This document shows positions 21,568-33,640 of a stretch of 64,000 bases of DNA, piece after piece (within the stretch, counting starts at the first letter, position 1; each line of letters starts with the position of its first letter). Below the pieces are notes generated by a model. The model did not search any database. It was not told where the DNA came from and worked only from the letters and a program-made list of their open reading frames with translations. Where the stretch lies: contig JBBMOA010000013.1 of assembly GCA_037954235.1 (NCBI GenBank), forward strand, positions 9,807,501 to 9,871,500, in the 5' to 3' direction. Both the position numbers and the translations under genes were made by a program. The DNA comes from Aulostomus chinensis. Taxonomy: Eukaryota; Chordata; Actinopteri; Syngnathiformes; Aulostomidae.

Positions 21568-24500
21568 TGTGTTTTTCATGCCTGTGCACACACAGCATGT
21601 GCAAACACAGTGAGATCTCCCCCGCCTTAGGACACTTACATAAGACTGTCAGAGCGAGACAGTTGATGAGATGATGGAAAGGCCAAGAAGCAAGGTGAAA
21701 AACACAGGGTGTATGTGTCTCTCTGTCCACCCAGCTGTCTGTCTGGATATGTAGGTAGGTGGGTTGCTGGAGGGTAATTAAATGTATTTTTGTCTGCTAA
21801 CCAGCTCTGGCTTCTTATCAGACACAGGAAACCACAGATGTAGAAAGAAACCAGATGGGTCATGGCCAGCAGGGGTGTTTGTGTGACTGAATTTATGTGC
21901 AGGTGGGTAGGTGAGAGAGAATGAGACAGCCATGATTACCAGACACCACCCCTTGGGGGCTGGTGGTGGAATTGAACACAGTCTGAAAAGGACAGCTTTT
22001 ACTGCTTCCCTAAATACACCCAGTAATGTTCACACTCAAACTGGACTGAGGGAGATCTAATCTTAGCCAGGATGTGCATTCCTAGCCCAATAGCCCCATG
22101 ATGCCAAGGTGGTTGTTTTTCTCAAGGTTTTCCTAGCAAACTTGTGAAATGAAAATAATTCAGATTGGAAGTCTTAGAAATTCTGTTTCAGTCCCGTCAA
22201 ACACACGTTCTCTGTTTTCCCACCTAGGTGGGTCAATGTATTTTATCATTGTTCGAAAGCACTCAGTGGACACGATACATCAATCCCATGACTAGTCTTG
22301 GGGCTCTGAATTCATTCGTCTGTGATTAAACCTTAAGGTTTCTAATTCTAAATCTATACTGTCCAGAGACCAAGTCATGAAGTACCACACAAAGATCTAC
22401 AGAAGGAAGTCTACCGTGCTCAACATGGGAAACTGGCAGAGCTCAAGTACATCATAAAAATGGGTTCATTCACATTTGCATCTCATCAAATAAAGGCCAT
22501 AAGTCAGTGGTCATAAAAGCATCAAACTGTAGGAACCCCTGATCAGTGTGCTTGTTCAAATAATGACACTTGATGCTTTTCTTGATGCTTTCACTCTTCT
22601 ACCTGCTGGACTACATCATTTCTTTGGTCTGACTGGTTGAAATTAGCCCTTGATTGACTGAAATGTATGTTTTAAAATTCCGCCTTATCTCAAACCATTT
22701 CAGTGGGCAAATTCTTAGACTGCTGTCTGACACAAACCATCTATGCAAGTTGTCTTGTGGGAGCCATTGTACACCCCACACTTCCATCCTGCAATATATT
22801 GATGTCAAAAGCCAAGTGGATCTAACTTGACCACAAACAGGTTAACAGTGAAGAATGCCCGCTGCTGCAGACAAAGAGGGCTTTATACATTGTTGAGTAA
22901 GACACAGAAGAAAGCAAGGCTGCGCTGCTATTTGATGGGCTGCGTGTGTCAGCATTTGACGTGATGAGATGTTGTTGTAACCCACAGTAATGATGGAAAT
23001 ATCAATCACACGCTTGGAAACAGCAAATAGACAGCAGCTTCACGAAGCAAAGTTAAGCACACAGCAAATATAACAGTTAGAAAGGGGACTGAAGCTGTAT
23101 GCCCCAGCTGCAGAGTCCGGAGATTGTTTGTCCAAGCATCAGTGTTAGACGAGTTGTATTAATACGTAACCACATTCCTGAAACACCCAAAGAATGTTGT
23201 TCTTTAAAGAAGACAAATTGTTTTGAAAACCAGTTCCAGGGTGTGTAAATTTCCTTGTCTTACTCACTTCAGATGTTAATTACATGACTTTACCAATCAA
23301 CGGCAAATGCAATGAGTTGCATTAGTAAATAAAATCAATATTCCACCCACATCCATCAAAGCTGCCTTTAAACAGCTCCAAATCCTCCACACCCACATGT
23401 CTGATTCTCTGATGTGCAAATCAAGTCAATGCAGTTTAACAAGCCAGCCGGCCTATGGTTAGAGGTGTTTTTTTTTCTTTTCTTTTCTTTTTTTTCCCTT
23501 GATAGACACAGTGAGCTTTGGCCACAGTGGCGTATCGCATGCAGAACTCCTCGGAAGGGAAACTAGCATTGGACACTAAAGATGACACAACCTATAAGTG
23601 AGAAAATTTTTCAGTTCCCAGAAAGTGCTTTACTGGCACAGGACTACCACCTTCCTGCAACTCCTGCACCAAGGTAATGTGTAGTGCAGCAGTCTGTCAT
23701 ATGAAGAACTCAATAAACAGTTAGACAAGAAATAGAATGATCATTAAACTGTCAACATAGGCTACAGTTACAGGAGTTTAAGAACATTAGAACGGGACAG
23801 ACAGGACCTGTAGCTCATATTAAAGATCTGGATGACACTCCTTTGGGTTGGTGCATTCACTGATGACAATTTTCTAGACATACGTAAAACATCCAGGCAC
23901 CTGGGTTTACCTTGTTGGGACCAAAGACTATGAAGCAGGCTCACATTAACGCCAGACACACAGAAAACATCCTTTGTTACTTAAAAAATGATGTAGTTTG
24001 CCAAACGTGATGGACACTAGCTACTGCTCAGTTTTTGGCCTCCTTACCAGCGTGTTCACCTCCCGTCCTGTGGCTGGCATGAAGCTGGGCTCGTCTACAT
24101 CGTAAAGATTACCCTTGTGTAATGAAAAATGTACTATTCTATGATAGATGTGCTGTTGTGTAAGGTGCGTGTCCGTGTAGATGTAGCAGCCCAAACCTTC
24201 ACAGCAAATCTATCTATCTAGTATTAATATTGCTCTTTTTATGATCTGGTTGGGTTGAGGCAAAGGGAAACACTTGTGTAAGGTGAAGGAAAGATCATGG
24301 TTTGAGTTCAAATGCAAACTAACGATAATGGCTGAACGTGTCCCTCTCGACTCTCAGTATCGTGGGTTATTCAAATTATACTCTACTTTTTCTATGGCTG
24401 TGAACACTGTATGAGAACAGCCTTAGAGACGACACATTTTGATAAAAGATTTGAGCTCAGTCGTTGAAATGGTGCAGATCAAAGCTGCAGTATGAATGCC

Positions 24501-25476
24501 TTAAAAGAATACAAGGGGTTTTATAGAGTGACTACGTTCTTGTGTTTACTTTAGTGTTCCAGTTTGTGAAATGCTGTAAATATGACCTATTTGTGGTCAA
24601 TGAATTGTTCGTTTGACACGACAACAGTATGATAATGACATTAGCTCATTAAAGTGATGTATGCTGATGATAAACACAAATATACCACTTTATAAAGTAG
24701 GCTATGGCAAACATTCATCCATATATTTATCATATAATATCTGAATCAGCCCCACAAATCAAGCATGCTGCTCTACTTAATAACTTGACAGAACATTACT
24801 TGTTTTCTCAGAAATTTAACCCCTAAAAATGGTCAGCGGTGTTTAACATCTGTGGTGGAGCCACTTTGTTCTCTTCAGCCCACATTCTGACATTCACCTG
24901 TGTGCATGTGTGGGAGACACTGGCTGCTGCTTCTGGAGCTCCTCTACCTCAAAGTAGGGCATTTACTCTTTAAAGTAGCTGTGAAAAGTAGAATATTGAT
25001 TTTGGAACTAATAGTCTGGCCCCTTCCGCTGTCATGTTGTGACGAATACATTTACACCATAAAGTGTCTTTTCAAGCTGTATAAGACTGAACCTTCTCAC
25101 AGGAAACATTATTCAGTAGCTACAGAATTGTTTCACCTTAAAATGAGCCGGTATAAGGATTCTCTTTCTTTCTGCAATTTGAGGTCGTTTTCCTCGATGT
25201 GGAGCAGCAGCATTAGAATTTCACATTGGCTGCTGCTAGCAATGCTATAATGGAGGTAAAGATGATAGAAATCTCAAACCATGTGTTGAGACTTTTGAGA
25301 ATTCATGCATGACATAAGTTTTTTTACCCCGTTCACCCATTAACATCCTGTTGTCTGGGCTGTGAATTGTTTCTGAGGGGTGTACAACCACAGATGGAGC
25401 CGCTGTGGGGTTCTGCTGGTGATTCATATTAATGGACCTGACCCCAATCTCTCCTTTCCTTGTTCTTCTTCCAATC
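21566..25476. other. Non-coding stretch, no gene recognised
   Basis: No supported coding segment over almost 4 kb. A T/C-rich tract lies at 23468-23500 and a short CTAT run near 24210. Confidence 0.45.
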
Positions 25477-25492
25477 CCCCCCCCCCCCCCCC
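25477..25492. repeat. Poly-C run
   Basis: About 16 C residues within a pyrimidine-rich stretch. Confidence 0.85.
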
Positions 25493-25633
25493 ATTCCTCC
25501 CACTGCTCACTCTCTGTCTCCTACTTTCCGAACACCCCGGAGACAGATGGACCAACACTCAACTTCACACCATTTAGCCTTTCAAGGCTGCTAAAATAGT
25601 GTGTGTGAGGATATGGAGTTGGGAAACAAGGAC

Positions 25634-25673
<40 letters not shown>

Positions 25674-25698
25674 CGTGTGTGTGTATGTGTGTGTGTGA
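25634..25698. repeat. (GT)n microsatellite with GC interruptions
   Basis: GT repeats interrupted by GCGTGCGTGT and GTAT. Confidence 0.95.
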
Positions 25699-26122
25699 CA
25701 CGGGGAATGAACAGATATACACCAGAATTACAAGATGTCTGTGTGGCTGCACACCTTTGTTTTGTGTATGTAGTTGTGTGTGTTTGGGTGCACACGAGGG
25801 CATTGGTATGAGGTTGGCAGGCAGGAGAATGTGGGGAGTAAACGAGGGACTTAGCACTCTACACGACTGACTGGTCAAATCTATGATGTTACCTTGAGCT
25901 TCCCTGTCTCCAGTCAAACACTCCTGCTCTTCCAGTAATAGAGACGGAGTGCTGTTCTGTAGCACGCCAGAGCTCAGCACCAGTGCCTGTATATGGTAGA
26001 CACAGGAATATGATGAATTTATATGAACATGTATTTTAGTTATAGTAGGGAACTCTGGGATGAGCCCTGTTGACAGTAACTATAAACATCCCACAGTGAA
26101 TTACATAAAACTAGGATATGGA

Positions 26123-26378
26123 ACAAAGGCAGGTTCACCCATCCATCCATTTTCTGTACTGCTTATCCGTTAAGGGTTGCAGGGGGCTGGAGCCTATCCC
26201 AGCTGATACTGGTCGACAGGCAGGGTCCACCCTGGACGGGTCACCAGTCCCTCGCAGGCCATCAGGAGCAATTAGCTCAGTATCTTGGATACAGACATGG
26301 AAGTGAGGATCGAACCAGCGACTCTTGGGTTGCAAGACAGCCAATCTACCTCTGAGCCACGCTGCCACAAAGGAAGGT
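26123..26378 (-). mobile_element. tRNA-headed SINE, family B, with target-site duplication
   Basis: The body is 26135-26366, bounded by ACAAAGGCAGGT (26123-26134) and ACAAAGGAAGGT (26367-26378), an 11/12 duplication. Read on the minus strand the head is GGCAGCGTGGCTCAGAGGTA with B box GGTTCGATCC, a different tRNA-like head from family A. The 3' half (GACCCGTCCAGGGTGGACCC, GGGATAGGCTCCAGCCCCC, then GGATGG) is shared with family A. Confidence 0.85.
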
Positions 26379-28929
26379 CATTCCTATTCATGTTTTGCTA
26401 TTCAGTTTTATTAAATATGATTTTTTACATAATTCCTCTGCGGTAACTCTTTACGAATGTCTCAATTTTTTGGTTTGGTTATTTCCATCTTCTGTTTTAA
26501 CTAAAGCAGAAGCAAATTAAATTGGTGTCCAATCCCAAGCCCTGCCCCAACTGTGGCTTGCCTCTGATAAACGGACTTGACTGAGGAAATGAAACATTCA
26601 TGACTGGAGGATCAAAAGTAGTGAGCGTGGCTTAGGATGTGTCAACAGACGTTTTTCAGATCCACCTCCTTTTTTCCCAATCGTACAATGTACAATAACC
26701 CTACTTCTAGGCTTGTTGTGCTCCCTTCTGTTGACATGGGCAGGGCTGTAGACATCACTCATCCAGCTTCCACCTACAAAAATGACCAGTTGGGTCTGTG
26801 AGATGCCCAATCTAGCTAGAGACAACACAGGCGACCCCCATGATGACATGCAACTTTATATACTGCTTTGCTACCTGGGGTTTTCTATCAATACTCCTCA
26901 TGAAAGACGAATTTATATTTCCTGAGTAAAACTGACACCATATGCATGCAGACGGCAACAGCTATGACGGTTCATGTTTCCTCCCATGGCATTTCCACAT
27001 CATCATAACTATACCATCTCCTCCTCTGCGCAAATCAATGTGGCAACAATAAATGTACCATTGTTCATTAAATTGCTATTTATTTTTATATAATTATTCC
27101 GTTTCAGCTGCCATAGCTCTAAATACACAAAATAACTGAATACAACTAGTTTTCTGGCAGGGTAATTCCAGCTTTAAATCACACCAGACTTCTCATGCAA
27201 ATGTCAAACGTCCTGCAACTAGAAACCTTTCATGCATCCTTTGTAAAAAAAAAAATAAAAAAAAAAGTGTCTGTCGTGAGAAGTACCATCTGAAGTTCAA
27301 GCATCCATATCATTAATCTCCCTTGTTTGTCTGTTGCCGTGTCACTCACACACCTGGAAGCTGTCAATTCAACCCCATTTTAATCTGTCAACCACAAATC
27401 AGCTCTCCTGGATTACATATTGCAAGAGGTGACTCTGAAAGTCACTCCCTTCACCCGTCGCCCGGCAGTGGTACTCCTTGCATTTGATTGTTTGAATGGT
27501 TCTGCGCTCTGCTGGCTTCCCACTGCGACTTAAATTTCAAGGTGCTTGACATCACTCAATCCCACTTTTAATGTGAGATCCAAAAAAAAAAAAAAAAAAA
27601 AACAGAGGCCAAACTTCAGTGAAACTAAACTAACTGTCCAGTTATGACAAGGCTCTGTACTCTCAAATCTATAATATTGATTCACTTGATTGAATAAAGT
27701 CGAGGATGAAATTGACTGTCATTGCGGCTGCACAGTGTCTTTCTTGCTATTGTTTCAGACCCAGTTTCCCACTCAACTCTTTTCTCTGACCCCAACCTTT
27801 GGTCACAAGTTTTGGACAGTAACAGAAAGAATAAGATCCTAGACACTCGTTCCTGAAATGAGTTTTCTCCACAGGAGGACTGGCCTCATGCTCTATGACA
27901 GCTTGCGGATGTGAGAGGGTTCTCAGGGTCGAGCTGTAACTGCTTCACACTAATATAGCGGGCGAGCTGGATGGTGGACCTGGTAAAGACACCTCCTGTG
28001 ACTGTTATTTTGGGAGGGCACCTCCCGGGCAGTCCATGGTGGAAGGAGTATAAAATCCAGCTGGTTCAGGAGTGTGTGTGAGGACTCTCAGGGAGCTCCG
28101 TAAATATCTCTCTCTGTTGGGCTCTCTCTTTTTTGTCCATCTGAGTGTGCTGATTTTATGAACATGCATATATCCAGTACCGAATTTAATGTCTGCAATC
28201 ACAGAGAGATTCTTTTGTGTTTCCATCTCTGTTGTTGGATGCACATTTTCAAGTTTTAAATAATAAAGGGTTAATGAATGGAAATGGTGAATTTTCACAC
28301 ATCGTTTTTAGGCTCTCTTGATGTGATGAGTGCCTTCTTCGAAATAGACCACATTGGCAAAACTGGTGACGGAAGCTTTGGACCTTTGGTTCAAGTGACT
28401 GATAAGATGTTCCCACTGTGATCGTCTTCCTGGATGTTTCCAGATTTTTTTCTTTGTCGCCGGACGGCACGCAATAAGACTGAACGAAACAATTACAACT
28501 TGCCCAATTGCTAATAATCCCTCAAAACTGCTCTCTTTTTTTCTGCTGGTTTGAAAAAAAATCTGTTTTACAGTACTGCATTTTCCAAACTTTCAGTCTT
28601 CGCTGCAGAGGATAAACATTTGAATCTAGTCAGATTCTGCTGTGGTCTGTCCCCAAACCCTCGCCATCTATGATGAGAGAGTTGCAATACCATTGAGCCT
28701 AAAGTCCAAGATGCTAGCAGCTGTTGCCGACATGTCTCTTACAGGATACACAGGCCAAATGGAGAGTAATACTCCAGACAACACAATCCAACTAGGCTGT
28801 GCTGCTCAAATTTAAATGAAGTCTCTTATTTCATCACCTACAATGCGATCCTTTGGTGCACGGTTTGGTTGTGGGCGGGTGGCGGAAGCAAACTACACAG
28901 AGCATCGTCAATGACCTCTTCTTTTGTTG
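26379..28929. other. Non-coding stretch, no gene recognised
   Basis: A-runs lie at 27246-27266 and 27582-27602. No supported gene. Confidence 0.45.
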
Positions 28930-28989
28930 AAATTTCATTAGAATATACTCAAATACAGTAAATTTCATTAGAATATACTCAAATACAGT
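28930..28989. repeat. Exact 30-bp tandem duplication
   Basis: Two identical adjacent 30-bp units (28930-28959 and 28960-28989), each starting AAATTTCATTAGAATATACT. Their identity implies a recent slippage or templated duplication, or an assembly duplication. Confidence 0.95.
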
Positions 28990-29120
28990 AAACTACATAA
29001 TTTTTTAGAGAAAGAAATTATACACATATAGATGTGTTGGGTGGTTCAGGGTCCACATGGAAGACTCCAGAGAATTAAAGCTTCTGATGTAAAAAGGCTC
29101 AACTTGCATGTTCTTAGCAG

Positions 29121-29196
29121 CACACACACACACACACACACACGCACGCACGCATGCACACACGCGTACACGCACACACGCGTACACGCACACACC
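29121..29196. repeat. CA / CACG / CGTA purine-pyrimidine alternating tract
   Basis: A CA run passes into CGCACGCACGCATG and then tandem ACACGCGTACACGC units. The tract is strictly alternating pyrimidine-purine. Confidence 0.9.
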
Positions 29197-29285
29197 AGGC
29201 AATCAAAGTAAAGTTTAAGTTTGCTGTTATTTCTTAATATGCAGCAAACAAAATTGACCATACTCTTTCAACATAAAAGGACATA

Positions 29286-29326
29286 CAACACACACGTGCA
29301 CACACATACACACACACACACACTCA
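29286..29326. repeat. (CA)n microsatellite, interrupted
   Basis: CA repeats broken by a GTGCA and an ATA interruption. Confidence 0.9.
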
Positions 29327-29450
29327 CCCTACTTTTTATTGAACAAGAATGCAATTACTTAACCTGGCATCAGGTTCCGAAGCCTCTATGCTCCTCCACC
29401 CTGACAAATATACATTAATATCTGCTGACAGCCTATGACCACCACACCTG

Positions 29451-29483
29451 CATACACACACACACGCGCGCGCGCGCGCGTGC
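29451..29483. repeat. (CA)n-(CG)n tract with Z-DNA potential
   Basis: CA repeats lead into eight uninterrupted CG dinucleotides (29465-29480). Such a long CG run is unusual in CpG-depleted vertebrate DNA. Confidence 0.92.
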
Positions 29484-29586
29484 TTACAGCTGATTCCCAT
29501 AAGAGTCTGATTAAATGAAAACTGTGATGGCCATTTCTCCATCCCTGGGTCAATGAATACCAATGAGAGACAGATATCATAGTCCG

Positions 29587-29587
29587 T

Positions 29588-29640
<53 letters not shown>

Positions 29641-29690
29641 GTGTGAAACTGTGTGTAAAAGTGTGAAACTGTGTGTGTAAAAGTGTAAAT
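29587..29690. repeat. (GT)n microsatellite with 20-bp tandem extension
   Basis: About 24 GT dinucleotides are followed by two and a half copies of a 20-bp unit containing GTGTAAAAGTGTGAAACT. This is a minisatellite grown from the microsatellite edge. Confidence 0.92.
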
Positions 29691-30179
29691 GACAAAGAGA
29701 AAAAGAGGGAATCTCCACTCTCATGCATACTGACATTACTGAATATCATCTGGATTTTTTTCATCACTTTTTCTTATCTTCCTTGTTCATATTTCTCCAT
29801 GACATCTGGATCTTTATTGTTCCCAGTCCATAGATCACTTATTAAGCCAAGTAATGAGGAGGTCATGCATAATTTCATTTGCTCTAGGACTACCTGGGGA
29901 CATTTTCTTACTTCACTAAAATCTATGATAGTTTCCTTTTGAAAGGCCATAACTCTCCTTCAGTAGCAGGTATTGGGGTCACAGATGCTAAATGGGCCAT
30001 TTATAGATTCCTAGTGGAAGGAGAATATTGTGGCGAGTCGTTTCAGACCTCTTATTGAGGCTATTTGACTCTGTTTGGCTTAATTTGCTCCCAGAGATAT
30101 ATCTGATGAAGAACCAGCCTCTCAAATCGCTCTTGTAGTTTTGCTCCTATACGTACTCACACTCTTCCACACCCAGTGC

Positions 30180-30440
30180 AAGGCAGTCCATATCAGATGT
30201 TATTTAAGAGGAGCAAATTCAGTTACGCAAATCGAATATCGATATTAATGCCCAATAGATATTCTTAGCAGCAGTGGCCCGTGGGGATTTGCAATGATCA
30301 CTAGAAAATATAATTATACCCAGGGCAACATGGCTTATGAGCGCAGCAGCTGTGCATTCTGTTTTCCAGTTCAAAAGGTAAGATTTAAATCATTTGTATT
30401 TACACAGGATATCTGCAGGCATCATTATAATGCATTTATT
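30180..30440. promoter_or_regulatory. Possible conserved non-coding element
   Basis: Repeat-free sequence with TACGCAAATCGAATATCGAT, an octamer-like GCAAAT and several TAAT cores. Assigned on texture only. Confidence 0.2.
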
Positions 30441-32189
30441 TAGTCCCAGCTTTAACCACCACCAGGGCTTTCGTTTATATTGTAAAAAAATTGCTTGCAC
30501 AAACTTATCATTTCGCTTTGTTTTGGTTTCCTTTATGTCCCTTCTCTATGTTTAATGCATGTGATAACACCATGTCGCTCGCAGACACACCACCAGACAG
30601 GCTTTCATGTGGAGAAATGTGAAATTACTGCAAACAAATAACATCGGCACAGCGCATGTGAAAAATTAATGTCCTTGGAGGTGGTTCATGTATGACAATC
30701 AGACTTTGAGAGATTGAGAATGCTGCCCGTGCAATACACCACACGTTTTTTTCCCCCTTTCTTCTCTCAGCTGGAGAAGTCTGCCGCCAGCGGTCAGTTG
30801 TCCTGCAGGGATGCTCGCCAAGCTTATCGGTCTGTTTCAAATCAGGCAGAGAAATTGCAGCAGGAACATCTCTGCCTTTTCTCTCTCTGCTTTCCCTCGG
30901 CAGGCTCACTCGAGGGGATTGAAGCGCTAAGGACACAGCACAAATCTTCTCTTCCTTCTTTGCCTAGCATCTACCTCTGATTATGCTTCTTTTCTCTACT
31001 TGTGCCTCTGCAAAGCTGTTTGTCTGCTTGGTCAACTCATTGGATTCAAGCAGCCTTGAAATATCCTAAAATTCATCTTCTCTCAAGCAGATGGATCTGG
31101 GTACACATTCGCTTTTCAAATGTGACAAAACAAAACTTTAAACATTTAGGGTTGGTGAAAAAATAGCTGTTAGCAATTTGGAACAAAAGTGAATACTGTG
31201 AATAATAAGTGAAGACTGAGCTGACATAAAATAAACAGGACAATACTTTTTTTTTGTTGTTGTTTGCTTGATAAAACTTAAAGCCTGTAAAATTGCTTAA
31301 AACAAAACAGAGGGTGTTCCCTCCAGAGTCAGTGGGTGGAGCTGGACCTGGTGCAGTTCTAATTCCAGCCAATCCCAGTTCCATTTTAGGACCAGCAGAG
31401 AACCAGAGTAGGACAAGCGTAAGCCTTAACAGTGATAGAAAACTGAAAATAATATGTCAAAAATGTAGCTGAAAGCCTCTTACAATCTCTGAGGTTTGAG
31501 CCTGCATTTGAAGAATTTGCTACCAACAGAGAGGCTCTCTGCAAGAAAGAGGTCTCCTAAAAGGCTGTATCTCATAGGAGGGACCTCGCAGGACCCCACA
31601 GAGACATGTCCTCCCTTGGTATTTAACAAAGTTTCCCTCTACCTCTGCCAAGGTCCATGTAATATTTCATCAGAATGTCCAGGGATGTGTTGTTGTTGTT
31701 GTTTTTTTTCTAAAAATAAGAAATAGCACACACGTTTGATTTAGTTTGACTGACATACAGTATGTAAGTTTGAGTATATGATAATGCAAATCACCAACGT
31801 CTTCATGGATTCCTTCTTAGATACTTTAACAAGGGCTGAAGAGTAGGAATCGCTTACAAAAGGTCGCGGTCCTGAACATTTAGAAATCCCTGTAAAAGAG
31901 AAAACTAGCTTTAAACTTTTTCTTTGAGTGTTCCATACATGAAGCCAGGCAGATAAGTAATTCTTTCATCCATGTTTAATGTGGAGGAATGTTAATTCAA
32001 AATTCAGTGTTGCTGAAAGTGAACTAATCCCTTTAGCCGGGCTCTGGAATATCATAGAAAACTTCCCGGTAACAAACACAAATGGGTAGAATCTTAAATG
32101 GCCTCACACTTTTCTTAATATTGAATTCAATTACAAAAAGCATCTCAGGTCTCTCCTGGGGGAATGTAGAAGAAAGTATCAGTGGAAGT

Positions 32190-32560
32190 GTGTTGGCTAG
32201 TGTTGCAGTCCTCCATGTTTAATTAAGCACCATTCCTGATGGTGATAATGGACTATCTCGCCATCACCAAATGATCCAACATCACACTTCAAGCAAAGAG
32301 AGCGAATTACTTAATGGTCAAATATGGCGGCGTTTTCCACTCCCTCTACGATTAATGTGTGCATTTTTAGAAGTGCTTAATTTTTCACCACTCCCACGTG
32401 CCTCCAAGACACACTTCAGTTTACATTTGCTGTATTGAATTCATAATTGCTTGTTGGCCATATAACTTCCTCTATAATGAAATGCTTTCATAATAATCAA
32501 TAAAGGAAATAGAGCGGGTCCATTTAAATGTTGTGGCAATAGGAGAAACCCATCAAGCTG
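32190..32560. promoter_or_regulatory. Possible conserved non-coding element
   Basis: Repeat-free and dense in TTTAATTAAGC, CTTAATTTTTC, ATTACTTAATGG and CACGTG-like motifs. This is typical of developmental enhancers in fish, but it was not tested by alignment. Confidence 0.25.
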
Positions 32561-33126
32561 AACCGCTCTCAGTACTGCAGTGTGTTACCATATCAGTGAC
32601 TATATAATATGTAGAGGAGAGTGGATTCCACTTGAATCCTTCTATCTTTATTTCTGCAGTGATGACATGCATAAGATGTGCAGGATAGATGTTTGTCTGC
32701 GGTTTCTGAACCGGCCTTGGCCTTTAGGCGCCCCTTGCCCAATCTCTCTAACCAGCTCACAGTAGATTGTGCTTACTCTCATTTAGTGGGGTCTATTTGT
32801 CTTCCTTCTAAAGCTCAACCTGCTTCAAAGATGTAATTCTATAAAAGCATGCAATCAATATAGCAGAAAGTATACTCTCATCTATCATTTTTGATTAAAA
32901 AAGGGGGAAAATGGATATTGTGTGTCTGTCTGGGTAGATGTGTGTGTGCATGCTGAGAGACAAATATTGCAATAGGGGGTATGTCATAGATGTTGGCTCC
33001 GGCAGCTGCACATGACCGCTATGTCCACTGGATGGCACTGTGTTAGGATTGTTTCAAAGCAGCAGTAACGATCAATTCATGTGCGGTGTCGTGTGTCAAA
33101 AAATGAGGAAATATTTATTTCTTTGC

Positions 33127-33152
33127 TCCTGGAAACGTTAATGTTTCCAGGA
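33127..33152. repeat. 10-bp inverted repeat, 6-nt loop
   Basis: TCCTGGAAAC and GTTTCCAGGA flank GTTAAT. It is short and may be chance, but it lies in a repeat-poor stretch. Confidence 0.6.
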
Positions 33153-33194
33153 AGATATAAATACAATATCCGTGCAGACACACGCACCCACACG

Positions 33195-33640
33195 CAGAGG
33201 CCTCATTAATCTCCTCTGTAACAGGACTCTATCCTGTAGCTCCAATATTACAGTAAATGGTGATGCTTATCTCTAAGCAGTCCTGCCCTTGAAATAGGTG
33301 CTGTTCCATTCCGAGCTAATTCCACAGCCATTAAATGGCTGGCACATTTTTCACAGGTATATAAATTGCTTTAAGCTGCAGCTCACTCTCAGCACATCGA
33401 AATACAAACACGGATGTTCCCTCCCTTTTATCTCACTCTGCCCTCTGTCTTCTTAATACCCCACCACCGCCGCCGCCACCTTCCCTCATTCTTCCCACCC
33501 TCCCTGCCGCCCCTCCCATCTCTTTACAAGTGAAATGAGCCTGGATTGACTTCTAGTTTGCACCAAGGTTGAGGTAATAGCTTATTAGCAGCCAATAAAC
33601 ATCAGTCATTTCCATTTAAGCTAACACTCCAGTCTTGTTC
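33195..33640. promoter_or_regulatory. Possible conserved non-coding element
   Basis: Repeat-poor sequence with CATTAATCTCC, GCTAATTCC and CATTAAATGG cores near 33206-33340. Function is inferred from composition only. Confidence 0.2.

Noticed and set aside
30740..30870. Possible exon after a strong polypyrimidine acceptor ending at 30768
   Set aside because: The following frame (LEKSAASGQLSCRDARQAYR) has no good donor at a sensible distance and no recognised family. The evidence is weaker than for the 55.2-kb candidate.
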